DNA of 64,000 nt from Aquarana catesbeiana (GCF_042186555.1 NC_133327.1:101763853-101827852), one strand, 5' to 3'. Numbered from the stretch's first letter, positions 1 through 11,200 are shown. Notes: generated by a model from the sequence alone, not told the origin. Numbers and translations: made by a program.

Positions 1-930
1 GGGAGTGTTAAGATTAACAGGGATGTTAAAGTCACCAAGAATGATTGTTGGAATTTCAGAAGAGAGAAAGTAGGGTAGCCAGCCAGAGAAGTCGTCAAGG
101 AAGTTTGATACTGGTACAGGGGGTCGATAGATCACAGCAATTCTCAATGAAACTGGAGAAAATAGACAAATACAGTAAGCTTCAAATGAGGAGAGGGACA
201 GAGAGGGGGGTGGATGAAGAACCTGATAAGTGCTTTGAGGGAATAGGAGGATTCCAACACCATCTCCTTTCCGTCCACTAGGCCTGGGAGAGTGAGTCCA
301 CAGGAGGCCACCATAGGAAAGAGAAGCGGGAGAAGGAAGGTCAGATTCTTGAATCCAGATCTCAGTAATTGCAAGTAGGTTCAGGGAGTTTGTGATAAAT
401 AGGTCATGGATGGTGGTGAGTTTGTTATAAACAGAGCGGGCATTCCAAAGGGCACAGGAGAAGGGGAGGCTGGTTCTAGGCTGAAGAGGAATAGAAATGA
501 GATTGTGTGGATTGCGGCTGCTATCAGAGGATGGGGGGTGATGGGTATGTTGGCCGAAGGTAAATGATGGCGGTCCAGAATTTGGGGAAATATCTCCAGA
601 AGTTAGGAGAAGCAGAAGGGTGAGAGAGGTGATATGGGAGTGTGACTTATGTGGGGGCACATGTCCCAGTGGCCTGCAGGTTTTATTGGTATATGGGTTC
701 AGAATTAACAGGAGCTGATACGTGCAGTAATAAGGCGAAGACAGGAGTGAGGTTAATATATATAAGTTGTGGGGTGGAGAAGATGGGTGAAGGAGTGAGA
801 ATTTAAGGAGAGAGGATGCAACTGTGAGGAGGAAAAGAAGGGAGTGCGTGATACACAGTGGTGAAATTGAGAGGAAGCCTGAATGAGAGATAAAAAAGTT
901 TGATGGAGAATCAGGTCACCTGTAGTCTGT
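1..930 (-). mobile_element. L2-type LINE, 5' part of the ORF with apurinic endonuclease domain (partial)
   Basis: Read on the minus strand, one frame is open for 310 codons from a TAA at 931-933 to the window edge, with no in-frame ATG. In order it shows the endonuclease motifs CALWNARSVYNKL (about 475-420), LLAITEIWIQ (about 380-345), GRKGDGVGILL (about 275-240), AVIYRPP (about 140-120) and IILGDFNIPV (about 48-15). These are the conserved blocks of the AP-like endonuclease that nicks target DNA in L2/CR1-group LINEs. The reverse transcriptase would lie beyond position 1. The long stop-free frame suggests a fairly young copy, but the start codon and 5' end are not evident. L2 rather than CR1 is my family-level judgement from motif style. 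Confidence 0.85.
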
Positions 931-981
931 TTAGTGTTCTGCAGAAGTCTGTTGTGTATTTTCGCTTTGTGCATTCGCTCA

Positions 982-1614
982 AGTGCTGAGCGGAAGTGTA
1001 ACAATATGAATACTTTATATACTTTATTCAAGATGATAGTTGCCAATGCAATCCCAGCCTGTGCAAACCCTTGCCTGTTCATCCCCTAGGTAAGGCCTAA
1101 ATTTATACTGAGTTTGGGTGGGGGTATTGCCAATTAATTAGTCAGGATTGCGTAGGAGGAAGACATGGCTGACAGAATGAACTTCTCACACCAAGGCTCA
1201 CTACAAGACACAGCAAGAGAGCAGAAAGGTCAGAGCTGTAAAGATAGGAACAGCTCATAATTTAGGTATAGACAATAAGAAAGTAAGATAAACATCACTG
1301 TGATATGGACAGAGGTAAAGAATTTGAAGGCAGCATAGATCACCAAAAGCACATACACAGAATTAGCAAGCAGGTCCCAGTTTCAATTAAAGGTGGAAGA
1401 TGTGGTTGAGCTGACACATACACAGAATTTACAAGCAGGTCCCAGTTTCAATTTAAGCTGGAAGATGTGGTTGAGCTGATACATACCTGTAAGAGGGGTA
1501 GAGAAAAGTTGTGTTAGATAGTGCTGAGCTGAAGTGTAATACTTAATCCAATATGAATACTTTATTCAAGATGATAGTTGCCAATGCAATCCCAGCCTGT
1601 GCAAATCCCTGCCC
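982..1614. repeat. Two direct copies of a ~95-bp repeat, 538 bp apart
   Basis: The sequence starting AGTGCTGAGC at 982-1076 recurs at 1520-1614 and ends in both copies near GTGCAAA and CCTTGCC or CCCTGCC. The copies differ by small indels in an AT-rich stretch. The interval between them holds no coding sequence I recognise. The pair could be ends of an insertion or a local duplication. Confidence 0.75.
1351..1481. repeat. 65-bp tandem duplication (two copies)
   Basis: ACATACACAG followed by GCAAGCAGGTCCCAG occurs at 1351-1415 and again from 1416, with a few substitutions. It looks like a recent local duplication. Confidence 0.8.
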
Positions 1615-2870
1615 TTAGTATTTATAATACTAAAGCTTAACACAGAGGAGATAAAACAAATAGGGAGGTGTATATATCTGCTTACTTAGGAGTTGATGTT
1701 ACAAGGGAGCGATATCCACTGAAAGAAGTGCCTGGAGGGTCACCTTTAGAGGTGTATGTCTATATCTTTAGTTAGTAAGATATACCTATAAAAGGAGGTG
1801 GAGGACGATAAATCATTATCAAGATCAAGTGTCCACTTCATATACAGTCTATGCATATATAATGCTCAAAAGACCTATCTATATGCACAGAAGCATCCGA
1901 TAAATATACACCAGGCATCCACAATAGAATAGATGAAAATACATCCTCTTTCTAAACCATAACATAAAGCAATATAGATAGAACTTACCACATAGATGGC
2001 CTATCGTATGGATATCCTAGGTCTGGAAAGGATTTCTTTTTATCAAAGAGGCAGCAGGAGTATGGATTACACCTGTTGGCATTTATATGCTTTGAGTGAG
2101 GAATGGGGGGAGGAGGGCACAAGGGGAGGGCAACCACAGCAAGGAGGTGGGACATCAACACTGGTGCGGATATGCCCGCAAAGGGTGGGTGTCCACAGGA
2201 TGCTCCCCCTCCTGGCAAGCGGCGAATGGCACCACCGCAAATGTGTCGGCAAGCAGCCATGGCGGACCCAGCGTAAAGCGCCAAATCCACGGGCGGTTGA
2301 TCACCACCCAGTGAAGGCGGAAGCCACGCCCTACACCGGAGCAACGGAGACCCGCGTCATCCACCCACCAATGCACAATGGTGCCAAAACGCCCAGAAAG
2401 CTATCCACCCCCCTCCCCTCCCTAACCTCCTCCTTTTTCCCCTCTTTTGCCCTTTATCCCCCCCCCCCCCCCTTTCTTTGGAGAGGTTTTGGGGTCTGTT
2501 ATATATTCTGTATATGCATGTTACCTATATGTGCGTATATACCATTACTGATTTATTTTGTATGCTTATTGTTAGTTACGTGTCATCTTCATTCTGGTGC
2601 AGACTGCCTGTTCTTGGGTCGGGTTTCTCCCCTTTTTTGCCCCCCCTTTGGCCGTCGTTGGGGTGGTCGTGCCCGTCTCCATTCTTTTTGGGCGTTGTGG
2701 GGCTAGCATAGCCATATCTCCTTGTCCTTTTAAAAATTCTTGATGTAACTTACCAAGATGCCTGCTTCTATATGGTCCATATCTTGATTTAGATCCACAT
2801 AGGGATCACCCATCTGCTCTTAATGTAATAAAACAAATTTATTTCTACTAAATATATTTGATTGGTATGT
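1615..2870. other. Unassigned sequence with C-run; no supported gene
   Basis: From about 1980 to 2700 the base composition becomes GC-rich with long pyrimidine stretches, including a C homopolymer near 2459-2472, then a T-rich segment and an AATAAA-like signal near 2826. Overlapping open frames on both strands (for example 1996-2706) have no recognisable domain and are typical of low-complexity sequence. It resembles the GC-rich end and A-rich tail of a retroelement, but I cannot assign a family. Confidence 0.35.
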
Positions 2871-4810
2871 GTTTTACATTTATATTCTGGATTATTCAGT
2901 AATAAAGGCATGTAAAGGTCAACAAATCCAAAAGAAAAAAAATAGAAAGAAACAGTACAAAAAAATCACATCTAGCAGTTCCTTACAGCCGATTTGGGAA
3001 TGAAGGTGGTTGGTTGAACCATAGCCATTCACATACTGTCTCTAGAATATCATACACTCAAAGATACTGCTTTTCAAAGGTCACATCAATGATAAATAGT
3101 TAAAATGTATTGTTCCAAGGAGAAAAATCTAAATAATCCAATTTTTAGTGCTCTCTGGCTACAAAGTGAACAGGGTTGATGAATTCATCTAAATCAATAA
3201 TGTGATACAAAATATAATAATTTATCTAACCACATAAAACTATTGATGTCTGTAACCACTAAAGACTATGTTTTATACACAATTTTTATTTTCATAAAAA
3301 TGTATAGGTAAAAGAAGAAAAATCAAACAACTCATTCACTCTCATCTGAAGGACAGAAAGATTTGGCTTTATTCTGTAAATACATGCCCAGAATAAGATC
3401 AGATGAGAACCATAATCATAAATGAAATGCCTATGGGATATATTATTTAGAGGTTAATGATGATTTTGCTAACATTTCTCTACAATGTCATCTTCTGCCG
3501 CCTGTTTAAAAATCAGTTTGATTCTTCCATTTGGTGATTACCACACAGTATTGGATCTAATAAATTAGAATTTTATTACCTTCTATAGGTTTCTAACAAT
3601 TTCTGGAAACTTTTGGTTTGTATCTTTTTGTTTCTCAGGAAACTGGAAAACGTTGTTCTAAGCTAATTTACAAATAGAATATTGTGCTAATTTTTCTACT
3701 GTAATGTGAAAATTTTGCTTTTAACATTTATCCCTAGTAACAGTCCTCATTTCTTCAGGTTTCAGCCACCATTTGTCCCCATTGATGACTAACTAATTTT
3801 TCTTGTACACATCTGCAAAAAAATCATATTTTTCGATTAATATTATGCTCTTTTTTGTATTTGACAGTTAACTAATTTAAAACTGATGCTTTATATAATT
3901 TTTGTCTTAATTAGATTTTTTTTTTCAAAGAAAAGCATAGTCTTGGGTGTATCCATTACATTCTGTGTAAAAAGCATACTGGGCTCTCAAAAGGAACTTT
4001 AATGATTTCACTATTTAGGATGCTACCATATTTGCTTGGAGAGGGGGAGAAGAATTTCCCTCATCTGACAAACGGAGGTCTATTTTTTATCACAGCAACT
4101 TTAAAAAGACTACATCGATTATAGACAATGCAACCTGCTGGCTGTAAGTGGTAAATATAAAATATTAAAGGAGGCCTTACAATTAAAAGATATGCAAGGT
4201 TTGCTTATTTCCAAGCCCCTCAAACACCCAAATATACTTAACTATTTTAAATGTAAACCTAGGGTTACATCATTCGGCCATGATGCAAGATCATTTTTGG
4301 ATTTTTAGACTTTCTAGTAAAAAAAAGATTAAAAACTAACATGTTTCATTATATATGTTTTTTAAAAAAACCTTTACATTTGTTTTATATTCACTTTAAA
4401 AAGGTGTTTGGGTAAAAATGTTTCAAGCTGTTTCGTCCTTAGTCTTGAGAAAACTAGGAAATCATTCTGAGGACCTTTTTATCTAGACCGAGTGATTTTG
4501 AAGAATTCTCACATCCTGACAGAGCTGTTTCTTTCTTCTTTAGAGGTCTTCCACTCCATGGATTGTGTTAGAGATCAGCTGTCAGTAATGAACTGAAACC
4601 TGAATTTAGAGCCTCCAGTGTGATATGTAAATATCTTTGAGAAAAATATGCTTCACAGTACAAGCAGCCTGAGAGGGATCAGGGGGGCTTGTTTTAAAGC
4701 TCTTTCTGCTTGTTATGAATATGTAAATATGTCCGAAATCTAGGTACAGGTGCACTTTAAGTCTACCTTATGTTTAGACAAGTTGCAAACTGGGCATAGA
4801 TTCCCATAGT
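2871..4810. other. AT-rich non-coding interval
   Basis: I see no long open frame, no recognisable transposon terminus and no tandem repeat in this stretch. It may be old host intergenic or intronic DNA. The inverted arm that starts at 4811 ends it. Confidence 0.5.
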
Positions 4811-5389
4811 TGAGAAGAAATTAGATGTGGGTGCGGCGCTGTTATGGTTTTATGGCAAAGTGTTATGACACTGTGATAACATGTTAAGGTCACCTCTGGT
4901 GAGTGAAAGTGTAAAAATGCTGGTTGATAAAAATTCTTGAAAAACTATATCCCCAAAAAAAAAGGTAACAACCAAAAGTGATTTTACATAAAAATAGAAA
5001 ATTATGTATATGTAATTTTCTTCAGACAGTGGCTGATCCTATGCAACTCACTGTCTACCATGTGATACTTTTATATCAAAATATGCCCATGTATTCATAT
5101 CGTGCATTGATATAAAGTGCTAAGGTGAGTGGAAGGGAAAAAGGAAGGGGGGGGGGGAAGAGGGAAAGGAAGGGAAAGGGGGAAGGGGGAAAAATGCAGT
5201 CAATGGTAAAGTGACTTGTGCTCAAAATAACAAGTGTTAATCAGAAAAAACAATGTTGCTTTGAATAGTCTTAATTATAGTGCACAGGTGATAGTTATGC
5301 TTGAAAGCTTGTTCCTCTTGGTAAACAATATTACTCAATACAATCTTCTTATTCCAGTGTTCATTAGTGACAGTGCTTGATATTCGTGC
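4811..5389 (+). repeat. Left arm of a long inverted repeat (partner 18161-18746)
   Basis: Starting at GAGAAGAAATTAG and ending at TGATATTCGTGC, this ~580-bp stretch is the reverse complement of 18161-18746, with scattered substitutions and length changes in its homopolymers. The two arms point toward each other across 12.8 kb that contains only mobile elements. They could be long terminal inverted repeats of an old transposon later filled by insertions, or an inverted duplication. No target duplication is obvious outside the arms. Confidence 0.9.
5131..5194 (+). repeat. Homopurine tract (G/A only, 64 bp)
   Basis: The plus strand is purely G and A for about 64 bases, including a run of at least ten G. 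The matching homopyrimidine tract lies in the opposite arm near 18357-18424. Such tracts can form triplex or quadruplex structures; that is inference from composition only. Confidence 0.85.
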
Positions 5390-5597
5390 TCTTGCTGTGC
5401 AAACACTCACCGGATACTTTCACCCCTGCAGGGGTATTGCGCGGTCACAGTTCCTGGCAATCCCGGATCGTGTTATGTTAACAAAAAAGAGAAGGAGTGC
5501 CCATAGCGTAAAAATGTTTAAAACCTTTATTCCAAAAGTAACAGAATGGTACTCACATTATACAAGTTCAATTGAAGCCTAAAAGATCTGAGTTTAA

Positions 5598-5745
5598 ACC
5601 GTCAAACAATCCTGTATTCTTTGGGAGATGTCACATGACGTTGGTCAGGCCACGCTCCCGTAGAAGTCCAATGACGAAAAGTGTAGGGCATGGTCTAACA
5701 AACGTCGTGCGTCATCTCCCAATGAATACAGGATTGTTTGACAGT
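5598..5745. mobile_element. TTAA-flanked MITE, 148 bp (piggyBac-like)
   Basis: The ends ACCGTCAAACAATCCTG and CAGGATTGTTTGACAGT form inverted repeats of about 22 bp with one mismatch. TTAA occurs directly outside both ends (5594-5597 and 5746-5749). A TTAA target duplication is the hallmark of piggyBac-type transposition. There is no coding capacity. Confidence 0.75.
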
Positions 5746-5749
5746 TTAA

Positions 5750-6299
5750 CCCCTTCCCGCCAGCCGTACGCAGATCTGCGTACTCGGCTTTCCGGGGTTA
5801 TACCGGGATGATGCCTGCAGCTGCAGGCATCATCCCAGTACCGTTGTTTAGAGCCAGCGATCAGCTATTAGAGTATAACAACCGACGCGGCTAAAAGCCA
5901 CTCGGCTGTTATACCGGAGGAGCAGAAGGGAACATCCCCCCTCCCGCCGCCTCTCGCCGCTCTTACCGGGCCTCCCGTGCGATTGGGAGGCCCAGTGTCC
6001 AATCGGCTGCCTTCGGCGGCTGGGGGCAGGCTGGAACGAAGCCATGGGCGGCTTCGTTCCAGCCTTCTCAATGTAAACGCGGAAGCGACGTCATGACGCC
6101 ACTTCCCGTTTACCCGGCTGCCAATGGTGCCGGTTTTAAAAAAATATACAGTGTTCAGAATCGCCGTTTTCAGCGATCTGAATACTTTAAAGGGCAAAGG
6201 AGGGATCGGGGGTCTTTTAGACCCCCGATCCCTCCATAAAGAGTACCTGTCACCACCTATTACTGTCACAAGGGATGTTTACATTCCTTGTGACAGCAA

Positions 6300-6330
<31 letters not shown>

Positions 6331-6923
6331 TTTTTAAACACAATTTATAAGTATAAAAATAAATAAAATAAATAAAATTTTTTTTTTTAAAGCGCTCCCG
6401 TCCCCGCGAGCTCACGCAGCAAAGAAAATGCATACGGAAGTCGTGCCCACATATGTAAACGGTGTTCAAATAACACATGTGAGATATCGCCGCGATCGTC
6501 AGAGCGAGAGCAATAATTCTAGCACTAGACCTCCTCTGTAACTCAAACCTGGTAACCGTAAAAAAAATTTATAGCATCGCCTATGGAAATTCATATTTCA
6601 CAATTATAAAGGGTGACATGTGTGGTATCTATTTACTCAGCGTAACATCATTTTTCACATTATACAAAAAAATTGGGGTAACTTTACTGTTTGGATTTTT
6701 TAAAATTCATGAAAGTGTCCCTTTTCCAAAAATTTGCGTTTAAAACACCGCTGCACAAATACCGTGTGATATAAAATATTGCAACAATCTCCATTTTATT
6801 CTATAGATTCTCTACTAAAAAAATATATATAATGTTTGGGAACTCTAAGTAATTTTCTAGCAAAAAATACGGATTTTAACTTGTAAACACCAAATTTCAA
6901 AAATAGGCTTAGTCATGAAAGGG
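5750..6923. mobile_element. TTAA-flanked non-autonomous element, 1.17 kb (piggyBac-like)
   Basis: It lies between TTAA at 5746-5749 and TTAA at 6924-6927, begins CCCCTTCCCGCC and ends TCATGAAAGGG. The CCC...GGG ends next to TTAA fit piggyBac-like elements. The interior has a short palindrome (CCGGGATGATGCCTGCAG, about 5801-5837), a poly(A) run at about 6308-6330 and no transposase. A related, diverged copy lies in the opposite orientation from 26869. It shares the 5746-5749 TTAA with the smaller MITE to its left. Confidence 0.75.
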
Positions 6924-7122
6924 TTAAACTCAGATCTTTTAGGCTTGAATTGAACTTGTATAATGTGAGTACCATTCTGTTACTTTTGGAATAAAGGTTT
7001 TAAATGTTTTTACGCTATGGGCACCCCTTCTCTTTTATGTTAACATAACACGATCCGGGATTGCCAGGAACTGCTGCAGAGTGGCAGGGGTGAAAGTATC
7101 CGGTGAGTGTTTGCATAGTAAT

Positions 7123-7766
7123 GTGCGATCGGAGCGTGTTGTCGGAAATTCCAACCGTGTGTGGGCTCCATCGGACTTTTTCCATCGGATTTTCCGACAC
7201 ACAAAGTTTGAGAGCAGGCTATAAAATTTTCCGACAACAAAATCCGATCGTGTCAATTCCGACTGTGTGTGGACAATTCTGACGCACAAAGTGCCACGCA
7301 TGCTCAGAAGAAATTCCAAGACGGACCAGCTCGTTCTGGTAAAATTAGCATTCGGAATGGATAGAGCACTTTCGTCACGCTGCAATCTTTAAAATTGGTT
7401 AATACAGCGCACTCTCTTCTTCTTTATGCCCCATACACACGGTCGGATTTTCCGATGGAAAATGTCCGATCGGAGTGTGTTGTCGGAAATTCCGACCGTG
7501 TGTGGGCTCCATCGGACATTTTCCATCGGATTTTCCGACACACAAAGTTGGAGAGCAGGAGATAAAATTTTCCGACAACAAAATCCGATCGCGTCAATTC
7601 CGACCGCGTGTGGCCTGTTCCGACGCACAAAGTGCCACGCATGCTCAGAAGAAATTCCGAGACGGGACAGCTCGTTCTGGTAAACTTAGCGTTCGCAATG
7701 GATACAGCACTTTCGTCACGCTGCAATGTTAAAAATGGTTTAATACAGCGCACTCTCTTCTTCTTT
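7123..7766 (+). repeat. Two tandem Harbinger-terminal units (343-bp period)
   Basis: The block beginning GATCGGAGCGTGTTGTCGG at about 7126 recurs at about 7469 and runs through AGTGCCACGCATGCTCAG to ACAGCGCACTCTCTTC in both copies. The motif GTCGGATTTTCCGA and its complements match the ends of elements A and B (about 14130-14170 and 18105-18150). This looks like a duplicated left terminal region. Confidence 0.8.
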
Positions 7767-8317
7767 ATAATGTGACAAGAATTAAGTAGTTTTGCTGCTC
7801 ATATTCACACACACTTCTCACAAAGTTTTATTTGTGTTTTTTTAGTGGGATTCCCTGAATATATTGTTATTAGTTGTCACATCTGACAGTTTTATATTTA
7901 TTTATTTATTTATTTTTGGATTTTCAGCCTTTTTTTTTCTTTAATGTTTGGATTTTTTCCAAGGCTGATCTTTGTTCAATGTTATTTTTATTTTTACTCC
8001 AGAATATTTTTGTGTGTGTTTTGTGTGTCAAGTTACCCCAACACCATTGATATCTTTTATTATTTAATCTCCAGGAGATTGTTTGGTGTTGGTGTCCCTT
8101 GTTCATTTCACATTGTATATTTGAAATGTACCTGAATCCTCACAAACAAACTGTCATTTTTGAAGTAAAACACATAGGAGAGTATAATTCAAAACAAAAA
8201 TCCTTTATTAAGGGATCAGAACCAAACAAAGAGGAAGGCAACACTGGATCAACATGAGAAATTAGCGAAGCCTGTGACCCCCACGGCAGACATCAATTCT
8301 TCAACATCAAAATTGGT

Positions 8318-8480
8318 GGCCTGAGGAGTCCATATGTAAGGGAGGGCAGTCTGGTCCAGAATTCGCAGAGATCCGGATAGCAGCAGATGACATGTGTGTC
8401 CCCAGGCTGTGGTACCACAAGAGGCTGCATCTTTTGGCCGACCAGACTGAACCCAGGGCAATCACTGTCTGGTCTTCCTT
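8318..8480 (+). pseudogene. Inverted partial duplicate of the MADF domain end
   Basis: The plus strand encodes GLRSPYVREGSLVQNSQRSG, then a TAG and frameshifted sequence, closely matching the MADF exon of 9076-9492 (minus), where the equivalent reads GCLRSTYLRERKKVLDSQRS. It is therefore a second, oppositely oriented, broken copy of the C-terminal part of that domain. A similar fragment sits at about 14715-14823 in element B, so the duplication predates the split of A and B. Confidence 0.7.
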
Positions 8481-8941
8481 CCACGCTTCCTTCCGGGCTG
8501 TGGCTGTGCAGTTGGAGATGTGGCAGGAGGAGGAGTAGGACCTGGAGGAGGACTGGGAGGACCTGGAGGAGGACTGGGGGGACCTGGAGGAGAGGGAGGA
8601 GGAGGAGGAGGACCTGCAGGAGGAGGAGGAGGACCATCCCAAAGGTGTGTCTGAGGTGTCATTTGGCCCCTCATACCTTTCTCAAGAGCCTCCAATATGA
8701 GGGTCTCACACATGACTTGTTGGCCCTCCTCCATCCTCTGCATTTTATATGCAATGAAGGCAGCAATGTTCTCCTCCATGGTGTGGGGTGCTCCCAGGAC
8801 CTCTGTAGCCCTCCAAAAGAATCCTGTAGCAGCCTCCTCTAGGGCACTCCCCCTACTGCCACTTTCTCTTTTCAGGGGGGGTGGAGGGACCTGCAGATCA
8901 GCCAGCCGGCACGGCCCGGCCACCTCCTGGCTGAGACTTCC
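8462..8941 (-). CDS. Proline-rich C-terminal exon of the MADF gene in Harbinger A
   Basis: A splice acceptor (ACACAG at 8947-8942, minus strand) opens a 160-codon frame. It contains a predicted helical stretch (NIAAFIAYKMQRMEEGQQ) that resembles the BESS-type C-terminal region of MADF proteins, then a run of prolines (about residues 110-150) and a basic tail PGRKRGRKTRQ that could be a nuclear localisation signal. It follows the MADF exon on the same strand. In the apparent splice the upstream frame meets a TGA before the best donor, so the joined gene may be broken in this copy. A BESS assignment is tentative. Confidence 0.5.
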   Translation of the reverse strand, partial: GSLSQEVAGPCRLADLQVPPPPLKRESGSRGSALEEAATGFFWRATEVLGAPHTMEENIAAFIAYKMQRMEEGQQVMCETLILEALEKGMRGQMTPQTHLWDGPPPPPAGPPPPPPSPPGPPSPPPGPPSPPPGPTPPPATSPTAQPQPGRKRGRKTRQ

Positions 8942-9075
8942 CTGTGTATGAAAAAGGGACATGGTTTTAGTTTTTGCATCATCAATCACAATCCTAAATT
9001 AGTACTCCTAACTAACATCTAGTTAACATCATTGATTGGACAAGCAGAAATATTTAGAGGAATGCTATACCTGGC

Positions 9076-9492
9076 TCAATCTGGGCTCCTCCACATGTGG
9101 CCTGGAAGGCCCAGGTTGGGGGAAGGAAGCGTGGAAGGAAGACTGGAGAGGGATGGCCTGGGTTCAGTCTGGCCTGCCAGAAAGTGCAGCCTGTCATAGT
9201 ACAACATCCTGGGGACATAGATGTCATCTGCTGCTCCGGATCTCTGTGAATCCAGTACCTTCTTGCGCTCCCTTAGATATGTGCTCCTCAGGCAACCAAT
9301 TAATATCTTTAAATAGTTGATGTCTGCCGTGGGGATCACCTGTGTCACAATTTCACACAATTGCTCCAGTGCTGCCTTCCTCTTTGCTTGGTTCTTGAAA
9401 TGGGGGTGTTTAATCTCCCACAGACAGGGCAGCTCCCGTAACATATCTAGGAATACTGACATGAAGTCATTATCTTTGAGTAGCATATCCAT
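9076..9492 (-). CDS. MADF-domain (Adf-1-like) DNA-binding protein exon
   Basis: Starting at the Met of MDMLLKDNDF, the frame shows FLDMLRELPCLWEIKHPHF, then about 30 residues on, LKILIGCLRSTYLRERKK, and VPRMLYYDRLHFL. This is the tryptophan-containing, three-helix layout of MADF domains, which bind DNA in Myb-like fashion. I chose this Met because the preceding 15 codons look like intron ending in a pyrimidine-rich acceptor (GTCTTGCAG). It is divergent from the Myb-like gene at 9707, so the ~200 bp between may be a bidirectional promoter. MADF proteins are known partners in PIF elements of insects; here it is combined with a Myb-like gene. The 3' end and splice to 8941 are uncertain. Confidence 0.65.
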   Translation of the reverse strand: MDMLLKDNDFMSVFLDMLRELPCLWEIKHPHFKNQAKRKAALEQLCEIVTQVIPTADINYLKILIGCLRSTYLRERKKVLDSQRSGAADDIYVPRMLYYDRLHFLAGQTEPRPSLSSLPSTLPSPNLGLPGHMWRSPD

Positions 9493-9706
9493 GTTCACTG
9501 CAAGACAAAACACAAGACAAAGCCTAATGTCAGACATAACTTACGATCGGCGCGTCCAATGCTCCTTCCTCCGCTCACAGATCGTACGTAATACGCACAC
9601 GTGTTACGCTTTATACACACTGCGCATGCGTGTAACTCCGCCCGCCCCTGACGTTCTTTCTAGTCTATTCCCCGCCCCTTTTCGTTCGGCGCAGTGGGTG
9701 AAGAGC

Positions 9707-11200
9707 ATGATGGCGGAGTTCGAGCAGGTGTGTGCTAATTATAGCAACGAGGAGGAGGAGGAGGAAAGCCCGGATCCAGGCACGTCCCGATCCAGAAGGA
9801 GACGTTTTAAGGCCACAAATATGTCCTTTGGGGAGATGTTGGAGATGGTCGACATCATGAGGAAGTCCGACTATGACGGAAAGTATGGGCCTTACCCCCA
9901 CCCCAACATCAGAAAGGCCAAAATCATTGCTAAAGTGGTCAAAAGCCTTCACAGGAGTTTCGGGGTATGAAGATCTAAAGATCAGCTCAGGAAGCGGTGG
10001 TCGGACCTGAAGTTGAGAGAGCCAGAGCAGTACCGAAAGATCCGGAGAGTGCTGCAAAAAAGTAAGTAGTTGTGCTGTGTTCCTATTCTTTCTGTCTTTA
10101 TTACGTTCGTGCTGCTCCATATGCTTTTATTAATTGTAACGTTTAAAAGGGCAACTTTAATGTTCATGGCCCCATTATTCGTTCGTATCAAACATTTTTC
10201 TTTCTGCCTCTAGAACACCATTGTTTAGGCCATATGCATTTTCCCACATTTTTTTTGGGCCTACTTGGATGCCAAATATTTGTTTGTGTAGATGGGTTTG
10301 TTACTAGAATGAAATGCCAACTAGATTGTGTGTAAGGAGAGGACACTGAGCAGCTGTTTTCACATCTGGACACTGGAGCAGTAGCACTAGTGTGGGACAC
10401 AAGAACACCCTTTTTATTAGGGGGGGCACACAGGTGTTCCAGTGTATACTATAGGGGGGGCTACATCTGTGAAGCTTGTACCAAACAGGTAAAGCATTGC
10501 AGCTTGACAAAGGGCAATAAAAAAATACATCTTGGAACTCAGCTAAAATAGACAATTGTACCCCACTTTCAAGCAATGTTTCCTATATCTAGTTCTGCCA
10601 TCAAATATCTGTGTGCTAATTATACCATTTTTGTTTTACATAGGGGAGAAAAGACTCAGAGGACACCCCTCATCCGAGGAGACCACAGACCCCCCACCTA
10701 TGGAAGAAGGTGAAATACCCCCAAACGAAGCTGAGCAGGAGGAAGAAGAAGATGTGGTGGAGATTGGCACCACAACAGGTGAGTGTCTGCGACCACAGGC
10801 TCAGGTAAGAGATGGATGCTGGCAGATTTTTGAGACCTTTTTTTTTTTTATTTATCTCTTTTTAGGTGATCGTGAGGTTGTGGATCCCGAACGCTTTACT
10901 TCTGAAAGTGCCTAGATCCTGATCGGGGAGATCATGGGGTGTAATGCCGAACTGCAAAACATCCAGCAAAAAATCCATGATGTTATTAAAAAAATAATAA
11001 CATCATTGATGTTTTGGGGCGAATTTAAACCCCACAAAATCACTTTTTGTATTGTGGTCCAATCTTTTATATTTTTTGGCAATGTTTTGAAAAGCCAAAT
11101 TTGGAGGATGCACACAGTGTGCCAACATGTGCTATCTGCCATCACGAGAGATCAATGGTCGCGTTTTGGGGGTGCAACCCCTTCCTCAATTATAAAGTAG
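9707..11200 (+). pseudogene. Myb/SANT-like gene of Harbinger A (three exons, two nonsense codons)
   Basis: Exon 1 (9707-10061) encodes an acidic start, a basic patch SRSRRRRFKATNMSFGEML, and a helical DNA-binding module ending KDQLRKRWSDLKLREPEQYR, typical of the Myb/SANT-like accessory proteins that recruit Harbinger transposase to DNA. A GTAAGT donor follows. Exon 2 (10644-10778) is acidic and proline-rich; exon 3 begins at 10866 after TTTTTAG. All junctions are phase 1 and keep the frame. Two in-frame stops break it: TGA at 9968-9970, where CGA (Arg) is expected, and TAG at 10913-10915, where CAG (Gln) is likely. The frame then continues with a coiled-coil-like CNAELQNIQQKIHDVIKKI. Both changes are C-to-T transitions. 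The true 3' end is uncertain; the frame closes at 11200. Confidence 0.7.

Larger units (their letters stand above)
5398..7115. mobile_element. Foldback (hairpin) element split at its centre by two TTAA insertions
   Basis: 5398-5597 and 6924-7115 are reverse complements (TGCAAACACTCACCGG ... CCGGTGAGTGTTTGCA). If the two inner insertions are removed, the arms meet in a palindrome centred on GAGTTTAAACTC with no loop. The central TTAA was the target of the two elements at 5598-5745 and 5750-6923. No protein is encoded; the family is unknown. Confidence 0.8.

Noticed and set aside
1996..2706. 236-codon open frame
   Set aside because: GC-rich low-complexity sequence with open frames on both strands and no recognisable domain.
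8293..8842. Overlapping open frames opposite the proline-rich exon (Leu-, Ser- or Arg-rich)
   Set aside because: They are shadows of the GGA/CCT-rich coding strand of the MADF gene exon.
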